From positions 5,715 through 11,159 of the forward strand of contig PLTE01000346.1 in assembly GCA_003164375.1 (NCBI GenBank): a DNA stretch of 5,445 nt, given 5' to 3'. Shown one piece after another: positions 1 through 5,445 of the stretch. The translations under genes were made by a program, and so were the position numbers. Source of the stretch: Hyphomicrobiales bacterium. GTDB lineage: Bacteria; Pseudomonadota; Alphaproteobacteria; Rhizobiales; Xanthobacteraceae. Below the pieces are notes generated by a model. It searched no databases. It was given only the letters and a program-made list of their open reading frames with translations, and was not told the DNA's origin. The first letter of the stretch is position 1. The number at the start of each line of letters is the position of its first letter.

Positions 1-531
1 CGCTTCATGCTGGTGGCGGCGATGAATCCATGTCGGTGCGGGCGCGCCGACGAACCCGGCTTCGCCTGCCGCCGCGGACCCAATACGCGCTGCGCCGCCG
101 ATTACCAGGCGCGCATTTCGGGACCGCTGATCGATCGCATCGATCTGCATATCGAGGTGCCGGCGGTGACCGCCGCCGATCTTATTTTACCCCCGCCGGC
201 CGAAGGCAGCCGCGAGATTGCGGAACGCGTGGCGCTCGCGCGCGACCGCCAAGCGGCGCGCTATGCCGCGATCGGCCTGCCGCATATCCGCAGCAATGCC
301 GTAGTGTCCGGCGCGGTGCTGGAAGATGTTGCGCGGCCGGACGCCAGCGGCATGGCGTTGCTGCGCGAGGCCGCCGACGCGATGCGGCTCTCCGCGCGCG
401 GCTATCATCGCGTGCTGCGGGTTGCGCGCACGCTCGCCGATCTCGACGGCCTCGACAAAGTTGGCCGGGTCCATCTGGCGGAGGCGCTGTCCTACCGTGC
501 CTTGGCGGATGAGATCAGGCGCGCGGCGTAA
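1..531 (+). CDS. comM: YifB/ComM-family Mg-chelatase-like AAA+ ATPase, C-terminal part
   Basis: This is the 3' end of a gene that begins left of the window; 176 codons are visible, while the family is usually about 500 residues. The open frame already runs at base 1, so the ATG at base 7 is internal. Visible landmarks are the MLVAAMNPC stretch with a C-x-C-G pair followed by two more cysteines (family cysteine cluster near the end of the AAA+ core), then the RISGPLIDRIDLHIEVP segment that carries the conserved arginine and sensor region, and then the C-terminal Mg_chelatase_C helical domain with the SARGYHRVLRVARTLADL motif and a final HLAEALSYR. ComM proteins form hexameric helicases that help branch migration during natural transformation in some bacteria; elsewhere the role is poorly defined. 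The family usually has NPCPCG, and here the middle proline is arginine. The Walker A part lies outside the window. Family assignment is firm; the physiological role here is inferred. Confidence 0.93.
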   Translation, partial: RFMLVAAMNPCRCGRADEPGFACRRGPNTRCAADYQARISGPLIDRIDLHIEVPAVTAADLILPPPAEGSREIAERVALARDRQAARYAAIGLPHIRSNAVVSGAVLEDVARPDASGMALLREAADAMRLSARGYHRVLRVARTLADLDGLDKVGRVHLAEALSYRALADEIRRAA

Positions 532-545
532 CGCTCGACTAAGAT

Positions 546-1202
546 TCACCCCGCGCCGTTGCCGGAAATGGCCCCGCGCATGCCGATGGCGGCCAGGAAC
601 TCCTGTCGCGTCTCGGCGTGATCGCGGAACACGCCAAGCATCCGGCTGGTCACCATCGTGACGCCGGTCTTATGCACGCCGCGCGTGGTCATGCATTGAT
701 GCGTTGCTTCGGTGACCACGGCGACGCCGTGCGGCTTGAGCACGGTGTCGAGACAGGACGCGATCTCGGCCGTCATCTTCTCCTGAATCTGCAAGCGCCG
801 CGCATAGACCTCAACCAGGCGTGCCAGTTTCGAAATGCCGACGACCCGGTTGCGCGGAATGTAGCCGATATGCACGCGCCCGATGATCGGCGCGATGTGG
901 TGTTCGCAATGCGACTCGAAACGAATGTCGCGCAACACCACGACCTCATCATAGCCGCCGGTCTCTTCGAAGGTGCGTTTGAGATATTCGCGCGGTTCGT
1001 CGTTGTAGCCGGAAAACCATTCCTCATAGGCCCGCACGACGCGGGCCGGCGTGGCGCGGAGCCCTTCGCGGTCGGGGTCGTCGCCGGCCCAGCGGATCAG
1101 CGTGCGCACGGCAGTTTCGGCCTCGGCACGGGACGGGCGCGCGGACCGGCCGGCACGTGCGGATTTCGCGCCGGCACGCTTGCCACTTACAACTTTGCCC
1201 AT
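546..1202 (-). CDS. folE: GTP cyclohydrolase I (FolE)
   Basis: FolE is a cytoplasmic zinc enzyme that converts GTP to 7,8-dihydroneopterin triphosphate and formate, the first step of folate synthesis and also of the queuosine branch. With the start chosen here it has 218 residues, close to the 222 of the E. coli enzyme. The zinc ligands are visible: Cys99 and His102 in SHCEHH, and Cys170 in THQCM. The 71-residue Cys-Cys distance matches E. coli Cys110/Cys181. Other hallmarks are DPDREGLRATPARV near residues 42-55, IGYIPRNRVVGISKLAR near 112-128, and RGVHKTGVTMVTS near 174-186. The frame stays open to an ATG at 1286 (246 residues), but the ATG at 1202 has GGAGAA five bases upstream, and the extra N-terminus resembles nothing in the family. 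The first 30 residues are a basic, alanine-rich tail, probably disordered. Single gene, tail-to-tail with comM and divergent from the sensor kinase. Confidence 0.97.
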   Translation of the reverse strand: MGKVVSGKRAGAKSARAGRSARPSRAEAETAVRTLIRWAGDDPDREGLRATPARVVRAYEEWFSGYNDEPREYLKRTFEETGGYDEVVVLRDIRFESHCEHHIAPIIGRVHIGYIPRNRVVGISKLARLVEVYARRLQIQEKMTAEIASCLDTVLKPHGVAVVTEATHQCMTTRGVHKTGVTMVTSRMLGVFRDHAETRQEFLAAIGMRGAISGNGAG

Positions 1203-1207
1203 TCGAT

Positions 1208-1213
1208 TTCTCC
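1208..1213 (-). promoter_or_regulatory. Ribosome binding site of folE
   Basis: On the minus strand this reads GGAGAA and lies five bases before the ATG at 1202. It is the best Shine-Dalgarno match near the 5' end of the frame, and it decides the folE start in favour of 1202 over the upstream in-frame ATG at 1286. Confidence 0.8.
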
Positions 1214-1258
1214 GGCCGCGCTGTCGCTCAATGTGTCCAGCGGAATGATTCCTGGAAG

Positions 1259-1286
1259 ATCGTAGCTCCGACGGCTGTGAGCCCAA
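1259..1286 (-). promoter_or_regulatory. Weak candidate sigma-70 promoter for folE
   Basis: Reading the minus strand, TTGGGC is followed after 16 bases by TACGAT. The -10 matches TATAAT at four of six positions and the -35 matches TTGACA at the first three. The position, about 55 bases before the chosen folE start, is sensible. Pairs of this quality arise by chance, so this is only a candidate. Confidence 0.22.
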
Positions 1287-1317
1287 GCCACGCGCCCGCT
1301 TATGAGGCCTTGGAATG

Positions 1318-1332
1318 TTAACAAAGCATCAA
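1318..1332. promoter_or_regulatory. Possible CtrA-type binding motif
   Basis: The sequence is TTAA, seven bases, then TCAA, against the alphaproteobacterial cell-cycle regulator CtrA consensus TTAA-N7-TTAA, so seven of eight defined bases match. It lies in the divergent promoter region, about 155 bp before the kinase start and 115 bp before folE. TTAA is rare in such GC-rich DNA, but one imperfect site is weak evidence. Confidence 0.25.
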
Positions 1333-1474
1333 CCCTTCCTCCAATCGCATCCGATACCGCTTGCCACCCATGCCGACGGCAAGGGATGCGCAAGGTTCAT
1401 AGGCCAAAATCCGCGTCACCGCATCGATAAACCGGGCCCGGGCAGGATTGACGTCCGCGGAAGCCGCGCCAAGC

Positions 1475-1485
1475 GGGGACAGGGA
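1475..1485 (+). promoter_or_regulatory. Ribosome binding site region of the hybrid kinase
   Basis: GGGGA (1475-1479) ends eight bases before the ATG at 1488, and a second purine run, AGGGA, follows at 1481-1485. The first has ideal spacing and supports the start at 1488, which also gives an N-terminus rich in arginine before the first membrane segment. Confidence 0.65.
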
Positions 1486-1487
1486 CC

Positions 1488-3698
1488 ATGCGGCCACGCT
1501 CCTCACTCCGACGACCCGCCATTCTTACCCGCCGGCTGTTTTCGCTCGTTATCCGCGCGGCGGTCATCACCTCGATGTCGTTCGCAGCCGCCTTCGGCTT
1601 TCTGTCGGGGACGATGGCGCCGGCGGCACACTACGATGCGAACTCCTTCGCCATCGGCGTCGCGGCTTTGTTCGGGGCGTCATGCGGCGCCCTGGGCATC
1701 CTCATTTCCCGCATCCGTCAGATGAAATCCGAGCTGCGCCGCCTAGAGGCGCGTCTTGACGAAGCGGAAGACCGCAATTGGGAAATCAAGGAAGCGCAGG
1801 AGCGCGCCCAAAATTTTTTCGAAGCGCAAGGCGACGTCATCGTGCGCCGCGGCGGCAATGGTGCCATCACCTATGCCAATGACGCCTTCTGCACGCTCGC
1901 CGGATGGGCCCGCGAGGACCTCTTGGGCACCACGTTCGCGTTGCCGGTCGAGGAGCAAGGCGACACCGCGCTCTTGCCGGACGGCACGCGAGCCTACGAC
2001 CAGAAAATCGCCGCACCCGACGGCGCGCGCTGGATCGCCTGGCGCGAAGTCACCGTACGTGCCGACCGCGGCAGCGAAATGCAGAGCGTCGGCCGCGACG
2101 TCACCGACCGCGTGATGGCCGAGCGAGCGCTCGCCGACGCCCGCGATCAGGCGGAGGCGGCGAACCGGGCTAAATCCCGCTTCCTGGCCACGGTCTCGCA
2201 TGAAATCCGCACGCCGTTGAACGGCGTTTTGGGCATGGCCGATCTGCTTGGCGACACGACGCTATCGCCGGAACAAGCGACCTATCTCGCGGCGATGAAG
2301 ACATCCGGCGGCACGCTGGTGTCGTTCATCGAGGAATTGCTCGACTTGGCGAAGATCGAGGCCGGACGGTTCGATCTCGCGCCGCGGCCATTCGCGCTTG
2401 CGGCTTTTATCGAAGAGGCAGTCGAGTTGCTTGGTCCACGCGCGCAGGCCAAGGGGCTAGAAATCTGCGGTTATGTTGACGAGCGTCTGCCGGCGCGGGT
2501 TGTCGGCGACGCGGCGCGGCTGCGCCAAGTCCTGTTCAACCTGGTCGGCAATGCGATCAAATTCACCGAGACCGGCGGCGTATCGATCATCGTCGAGCCG
2601 GACAGGGAGCCGGATCAAGTCGCCATCTCAGTGCGCGACACCGGTATCGGCATCGCGTCCAAGGACCAGAGCCGCATTTTCCTCGAATTCGAGCAAGCCG
2701 ACGTCGGCTCGACGCGAAAATTCGGCGGCATCGGTCTCGGTCTCACCATTTCAAAACGGATCGTCGAGCGCATGGCCGGCGCGATCACGATTGAAAGTGC
2801 GCCGGGCAAAGGGGCGACATTCCGCGTGCACATTGCGCTGCCACGCGCCGAAGACGGTGCCGAGGCGGCGTTTGCGGTGCCCGATCTTGCCGGCAACGAG
2901 ATCCTCATCGTGGCGCCGGCGGCGATCGAAGCATCCTTGCTGGCGCGGCGGCTGCAGCGCTGGGCCGCGCGCGTCACCATCGTTCCGGACGACAAAGTCG
3001 CGGCCGCGCTGCTTCCCGAGCAGCCGTGGAGCGCGGTCCTGGTCGATCACACGCTCGGCACACCGGCGAGCGGCGTATTGGCAGGCCTAGCCGCTACGAT
3101 CCCGCGCCGAATCGCGCTCGTCACTCCGGCCATGCGCCATGAACTCGCTGCGCTCAAAACGGCCGGTTTCACCGGCTATTTGATCAAGCCGGTACGCGCC
3201 GTTTCGCTCGCGGCGCGGTTTTCGACTGATGATGTTTTCGAACCGAGCGGCGCGATCGAACCGGCCGAACTGCCGAGCGGAGGGCCGTCCGGCAACGGGC
3301 TTACGGTTCTGGTCGCCGAAGACAATGAGATCAACGCGCTGCTTACGCGCGCGCTCCTGGTCAAGCTCGGCCATCGGCCGACCATGGCCGGGACCGGCAG
3401 CGCGGCCATCGACTGCTGGCTGGCCGCGCGGGCGGCCGGCATGCCGTTCGATCGCGTGCTGATGGATCTGCACATGCCGGGCATGGATGGGCTTCAAGCG
3501 GCGCGTCGAATCCGGGAGATCGAAGCCGAGGACGACAGCCCGCCGATACGGATCATCGCGCTCACCGCCAACGCTTCCGTCGAGGATCGCGAGGCCTGCC
3601 GCAGCGCCGGCATGGACGGCTTTCTGATCAAGCCGCTCGAGCGCGACCGGCTTGCCGCGGCGCTGGCCACGGCCGATCGCGCGGCTTTCGCCGCCTAG
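1488..3698 (+). CDS. Membrane-bound PAS hybrid sensor histidine kinase with a pseudo-receiver and a true receiver
   Basis: This 736-residue hybrid kinase should autophosphorylate on histidine and pass the phosphate to its own receiver. Domains in order: basic N-terminus; two membrane segments near 17-42 and 52-74 with a loop of only about ten residues; coiled coil near 76-112; PAS near 108-205; second coiled coil 207-230; HisKA with phosphoacceptor His238 in SHEIRTPLNG; HATPase with N355 (N box), DTGIGIA 384-390 (G1) and GGIGLGLTIS 413-422 (G2). The first receiver-like domain (471-578) keeps Asp520, Thr546 and Lys567, but has Ala-Pro where the metal-binding acidic pair should be, so it is probably not phosphorylated. 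The second receiver (606-727) is complete: Glu611, Asp612, Asp660, Thr693, Lys715. There is no Hpt domain, and no response regulator gene is adjacent, so its partners must lie elsewhere. With almost no periplasmic domain, the signal is probably sensed in the membrane or cytoplasm. The layout resembles Caulobacter ShkA, which lacks the membrane part as far as I recall. Signal and target are unknown. Confidence 0.95.
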   Translation: MRPRSSLRRPAILTRRLFSLVIRAAVITSMSFAAAFGFLSGTMAPAAHYDANSFAIGVAALFGASCGALGILISRIRQMKSELRRLEARLDEAEDRNWEIKEAQERAQNFFEAQGDVIVRRGGNGAITYANDAFCTLAGWAREDLLGTTFALPVEEQGDTALLPDGTRAYDQKIAAPDGARWIAWREVTVRADRGSEMQSVGRDVTDRVMAERALADARDQAEAANRAKSRFLATVSHEIRTPLNGVLGMADLLGDTTLSPEQATYLAAMKTSGGTLVSFIEELLDLAKIEAGRFDLAPRPFALAAFIEEAVELLGPRAQAKGLEICGYVDERLPARVVGDAARLRQVLFNLVGNAIKFTETGGVSIIVEPDREPDQVAISVRDTGIGIASKDQSRIFLEFEQADVGSTRKFGGIGLGLTISKRIVERMAGAITIESAPGKGATFRVHIALPRAEDGAEAAFAVPDLAGNEILIVAPAAIEASLLARRLQRWAARVTIVPDDKVAAALLPEQPWSAVLVDHTLGTPASGVLAGLAATIPRRIALVTPAMRHELAALKTAGFTGYLIKPVRAVSLAARFSTDDVFEPSGAIEPAELPSGGPSGNGLTVLVAEDNEINALLTRALLVKLGHRPTMAGTGSAAIDCWLAARAAGMPFDRVLMDLHMPGMDGLQAARRIREIEAEDDSPPIRIIALTANASVEDREACRSAGMDGFLIKPLERDRLAAALATADRAAFAA

Positions 3699-3700
3699 AC

Positions 3701-3746
3701 CATAATCTTTTCGAAAAACGGGTTTCCACTTTTTCGGATCATGCTC
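3701..3746. repeat. Dispersed palindromic repeat typical of Rhizobiales, possible bidirectional terminator
   Basis: This element fills most of the gap between two converging genes. An inner perfect 7-bp stem pairs CGAAAAA (3712-3718) with TTTTTCG (3730-3736) around an 11-base loop. An outer stem pairs 3701-3707 with 3737-3743 with one mismatch, leaving four T bases bulged on the left side. The reverse strand contains GATCCGAAAAAGTGGAAACC, which I recognise as a very common intergenic repeat in Bradyrhizobium, Mesorhizobium and relatives. The placement fits transcript termination or 3' end protection for both the kinase and coaA, but the stem is AT-rich and not a classic GC stem with a T tract. 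Family recognition is from memory; the function is inferred. Confidence 0.75.
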
Positions 3747-3752
3747 TAAGGA

Positions 3753-4706
3753 TTAGAGGCGACGCAGCGCTACTTCCTCGACCCGGTGGCTTTCGCTCTT
3801 CTTGAGGATGAGATCGGCGCGCTGGCGCGTCGGCAAAATATTCTCACGCAGATTGGCGAGATTGATCCGGTTCCAAATCGAAGTCGCGGTGGCGGCCGCC
3901 TCTTTGTCGGACAGCCGCGCGTAGCGGTGGAAATAGGATTTCGGATCGGCGAAGGCGGTGCCGCGCAAGGTCAGGAAACGGCTGACATACCAGGACAGCA
4001 GCACGTCCTCGTCAGCGTCGAGATAAATCGAGAAGTCGAAAAAATCCGAGACGAAGGGAACGGCTTTGCCGTCCTTGGGCAACCGTCCCGCCTGCAGCAC
4101 ATTGAGCCCTTCGATGATCAGGATTTCCGGTCGATCGATCTCGATCCACTGGTTGGGGATGACGTCGTAGATCAGGTGCGAATAAACCGGCGCGCGCACC
4201 GGGCGGCGGCCGGCCTTGATGTCGGTGAGGAAGCGTAACAAAGCCGGCAGATCGTAGCTTTCCGGAAAGCCCTTTTTCTCCATCAAGCCTTCGCGGTCGA
4301 GCACCACGTTGGGATAGAGAAAGCCGTCAGTGGTGACGAGATCGACCTTCGGCACGTTCGGCCAGCGGGCAAGCAAGGCCTGCAGCACGCGCGCGGTCGT
4401 CGATTTGCCGACCGCGACCGAACCGCCCACCCCGATAATGTAGGGCATTTTGGCGTCTTCAGTGCCGAGGAAGCCTTGTTGCACGCGAAACAGGTTTTGC
4501 GTCGCGGCGACATAGAGCGACAACAGCCGCGACAACGGCAGATAAATGTCTTCGACCTCCGACATATCGAGCCGGTCATGCATCGAGCGCAGCCGCATCA
4601 CTTCGGCCGCCTCGAGCGTCATCGGCGTATCTTCGCGCAGCGTCGCCCATTCGCCGCGCGTGAACACGCGGTAGGGCGATACGTCCTCTTCGGTGCGCTG
4701 CTCCAT
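3753..4706 (-). CDS. coaA: Type I pantothenate kinase (CoaA)
   Basis: CoaA phosphorylates pantothenate with ATP to 4'-phosphopantothenate, the first and usually rate-setting step of coenzyme A synthesis, in the cytoplasm. The protein is 317 residues and collinear with the E. coli enzyme (316). The Walker A loop GVGGSVAVGKST spans 92-103 with Lys101; Arg106, linked in E. coli to CoA feedback inhibition, is kept; Asp127 lies in TTDGFLYPN; His177 lies in PVYSHLIYD; Arg243 lies in SRFL. The LIIEGLNVLQ stretch follows near 196-205. All these positions match E. coli numbering as I know it, so an active, CoA-regulated enzyme is expected. The ATG at 4706 starts 12 bases after the hisE stop, with GAAGG overlapping that stop, which suggests co-transcription and perhaps translational coupling. 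The downstream side ends at the dispersed repeat. Confidence 0.98.
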   Translation of the reverse strand: MEQRTEEDVSPYRVFTRGEWATLREDTPMTLEAAEVMRLRSMHDRLDMSEVEDIYLPLSRLLSLYVAATQNLFRVQQGFLGTEDAKMPYIIGVGGSVAVGKSTTARVLQALLARWPNVPKVDLVTTDGFLYPNVVLDREGLMEKKGFPESYDLPALLRFLTDIKAGRRPVRAPVYSHLIYDVIPNQWIEIDRPEILIIEGLNVLQAGRLPKDGKAVPFVSDFFDFSIYLDADEDVLLSWYVSRFLTLRGTAFADPKSYFHRYARLSDKEAAATATSIWNRINLANLRENILPTRQRADLILKKSESHRVEEVALRRL

Positions 4707-4715
4707 TCGGGAAAG

Positions 4716-4720
4716 CCTTC
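4716..4720 (-). promoter_or_regulatory. Ribosome binding site of coaA overlapping the hisE stop
   Basis: On the minus strand, the last two bases of the hisE TGA stop (4719-4721) run directly into AGG, making GAAGG nine bases before the coaA ATG at 4706. A ribosome ending on hisE would clear or occupy this site, a usual arrangement for coupled operon genes. Confidence 0.55.
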
Positions 4721-5042
4721 AGCCGCTTTTTCGCGCCGCCTTCTCATCGAGTCCCGATTGACGGGTACGGGCGCCAAGCTCGGCTTCGACCTCGTCGAGC
4801 GTAATGCCGCGGGCGTGCAGCACGACAACGAGGTGATAGAGCACATCGGCCGCTTCGGCGATCATGTGGTTTTTGTCCTCGCCGACCGCGGCAATCGCGG
4901 CCTCGACAGCCTCCTCGCCGAGCTTTTTGGCGCAGTGCGCCACGCCGCGGTCGAGCAGCTTGCGGGTGTAGGAGACATCCGCACTCTCCTGGGCGCGGGC
5001 CTGCACGCGCTTTTCAAGGTCATGGAGGGTAAAAACCGGCAT
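4719..5042 (-). CDS. hisE: Phosphoribosyl-ATP pyrophosphatase (HisE)
   Basis: HisE hydrolyses phosphoribosyl-ATP to phosphoribosyl-AMP and pyrophosphate, the second step of histidine synthesis. It belongs to the all-alpha MazG-like NTP pyrophosphatase fold, which binds magnesium through glutamates and aspartates. With the chosen start it has 107 residues, the normal size for a stand-alone HisE; HisI (cyclohydrolase) is not fused to it, as is common in alphaproteobacteria. Key motifs are SYTRKLLDRG near 24-33, KKLGEEAVE at 39-47 (Glu43, Glu44, Glu47) and EAADVLYHL at 63-71 (Glu63, Asp66). The frame also allows a GTG start at 5051, but AAGGTG lies six bases before the ATG at 5042, and the GTG is itself part of that site. 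The N-terminus MPVFTLHDL resembles rhizobial HisE. It sits 80 bp after hisF and just before coaA. Confidence 0.96.
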   Translation of the reverse strand: MPVFTLHDLEKRVQARAQESADVSYTRKLLDRGVAHCAKKLGEEAVEAAIAAVGEDKNHMIAEAADVLYHLVVVLHARGITLDEVEAELGARTRQSGLDEKAARKSG

Positions 5043-5122
5043 CGCGTGCACCTTTTCAAATTACTTATCATCTCTGCGGACGCCCGGGGAGAGGCAGATC
5101 GCCAGCCAGGCCGCCGCGCGGG
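5043..5122 (-). other. Spacer between hisF and hisE
   Basis: This 80-bp gap inside the presumed his operon holds the hisE ribosome binding site at its downstream end. I see no clear promoter, terminator hairpin or leader peptide with a histidine run, so read-through from hisF is the simplest reading. Confidence 0.5.
5049..5056 (-). promoter_or_regulatory. Ribosome binding site of hisE
   Basis: The minus strand reads AAAAGGTG with six bases to the ATG at 5042. It decides the hisE start, because the alternative GTG at 5051 overlaps this site and has no comparable purine run at a good distance. Confidence 0.7.
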
Positions 5123-5445
5123 TCACGGATCGAGCCGCACCGGCAGGCCGGCTTGCGCCATATAGTCCTTGGCCTGGCGCACCGAATATTCGCCGAAATG
5201 GAAGATCGAGGCGGCGAGCACGGCGCTGGCGTGACCGTCGCGGATACCCGCAACCAAATGATCGAGATTGCCGACGCCGCCCGAGGCGATGACCGGAATG
5301 GTCACCGCGTCGGCGATCGCTCGGGTCAGCGCGATGTCGAAGCCGAGCTTCGAGCCGTCGCGGTCCATCGAGGTCAGCAGGATTTCGCCGGCGCCGAGCG
5401 CCGCCACCTCGCGCGCGTAATCGACCGCGTCGATGCCGGTCGGCC
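5123..5445 (-). CDS. hisF: Imidazole glycerol phosphate synthase cyclase subunit (HisF), C-terminal part
   Basis: HisF works with the glutaminase HisH to turn PRFAR and ammonia into imidazole glycerol phosphate and AICAR, linking histidine and purine synthesis. The gene enters from the right edge, and about 107 C-terminal residues are visible of a (beta/alpha)8 barrel that is normally about 255 residues long. The frame is open to the edge, reading PTGIDAVDYAREVAALGAGE, so the GTG at 5407 is internal. Recognised family motifs are GAGEILLTSMDRDG with the conserved aspartates at the barrel mouth, VIASGGVG with the phosphate-binding glycines, and AVLAASIFHFGEYSV near the end. The first catalytic aspartate near the N-terminus lies outside the window. 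It is the upstream member of the visible hisF-hisE-coaA run, and hisA/hisH/hisB would be expected further right. Confidence 0.97.
   Translation of the reverse strand, partial: PTGIDAVDYAREVAALGAGEILLTSMDRDGSKLGFDIALTRAIADAVTIPVIASGGVGNLDHLVAGIRDGHASAVLAASIFHFGEYSVRQAKDYMAQAGLPVRLDP

Larger units (their letters stand above)
1203..1487. other. Divergent intergenic region between folE and the sensor kinase gene
   Basis: This 285-bp spacer should carry the promoters of both flanking genes. I see no convincing small gene in it; the short open frames lack good ribosome binding sites and family resemblance. Toward folE, the minus strand has TTGGGC (1281-1286) and TACGAT (1259-1264) spaced by 16 bases, a weak sigma-70-like pair that would give a leader of roughly 50 bases. 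Toward the kinase I find no convincing -35/-10 pair. A TTAA-N7-TCAA motif sits at 1318-1332. A perfect 10-bp palindrome, CCGGGCCCGG, lies at 1433-1442, about 45 bases before the kinase start; its meaning is unknown and may be chance in GC-rich DNA. Confidence 0.55.

Noticed and set aside
618..1265. Open frame of 215 codons on the plus strand opposite folE
   Set aside because: It lies across the firmly identified folE, shows no family resemblance, and long antisense frames are common in GC-rich coding DNA.
1203..1286. Extended FolE N-terminus starting at the ATG at 1286
   Set aside because: The added 28 residues match nothing in the family, and the ATG at 1202 has a far better Shine-Dalgarno.
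1360..1383. Inverted repeat CTTGCC/GGCAAG with a 12-base loop in the divergent spacer
   Set aside because: Only six base pairs with no extension, no T tract and no match to an operator I know; likely chance.
1315..1725. Open frame of 136 codons in the spacer that runs into the kinase gene in another frame
   Set aside because: No good ribosome binding site, low-complexity composition, and it overlaps the kinase N-terminus, whose frame has clear domain support.
3786..4238. Open frame of 150 codons on the plus strand opposite coaA
   Set aside because: It is a mirror of a conserved coding region without its own motifs or ribosome binding site.
5043..5122. Possible attenuator or leader peptide between hisF and hisE
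   Set aside because: No histidine-rich short frame and no competing hairpins are visible, and it lies inside the operon rather than at its head.
4476..5165. Open frame of 229 codons on the plus strand spanning coaA, hisE and hisF
   Set aside because: It is antisense to three genuine genes and crosses their boundaries, with no recognisable domain.

Overview
This window looks like ordinary chromosomal DNA from a high-GC alphaproteobacterium, most likely of the order Hyphomicrobiales (Rhizobiales; Bradyrhizobium/Rhodopseudomonas relatives). Three things point there: the gene order hisF-hisE-coaA, the protein sequences, and a dispersed palindromic repeat of the 'GATCCGAAAAAGTGGAAACC' type at 3701-3746. 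The genus cannot be fixed from the sequence alone. There are six protein genes, two of them cut by the window edges. I see no rRNA or tRNA gene, CRISPR array, insertion sequence or phage gene.

Layout. Positions 1-531 (+) hold the C-terminal third of a YifB/ComM-type Mg-chelatase-like AAA+ ATPase. Only 14 bp separate it tail-to-tail from folE (minus, 546-1202), which encodes GTP cyclohydrolase I. A 285-bp divergent spacer (1203-1487) follows. It carries a strong folE ribosome binding site, a weak sigma-70-like promoter candidate and one CtrA-like half-site pair. Then comes a 736-residue membrane-bound hybrid sensor histidine kinase (+, 1488-3698) with the order two membrane segments, coiled coil, PAS, HisKA, HATPase, degenerate receiver, intact receiver. 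Its end faces coaA across a 54-bp gap that is nearly filled by the dispersed repeat, which could serve as a terminator for both sides.

The right third is the distal end of a histidine operon on the minus strand: hisF (C-terminus only, from the window edge to 5123), hisE (4719-5042) and coaA (3753-4706). HisF makes the imidazole ring and HisE hydrolyses PR-ATP to PR-AMP. CoaA (pantothenate kinase) starts CoA synthesis and probably shares the transcript: the coaA ribosome binding site overlaps the hisE stop codon.

The most interesting item is the hybrid kinase. Its pseudo-receiver plus true receiver arrangement resembles Caulobacter ShkA, in which the pseudo-receiver binds cyclic di-GMP. Several residues that could do the same job are present here. 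Nothing else in the window points to an undescribed system.
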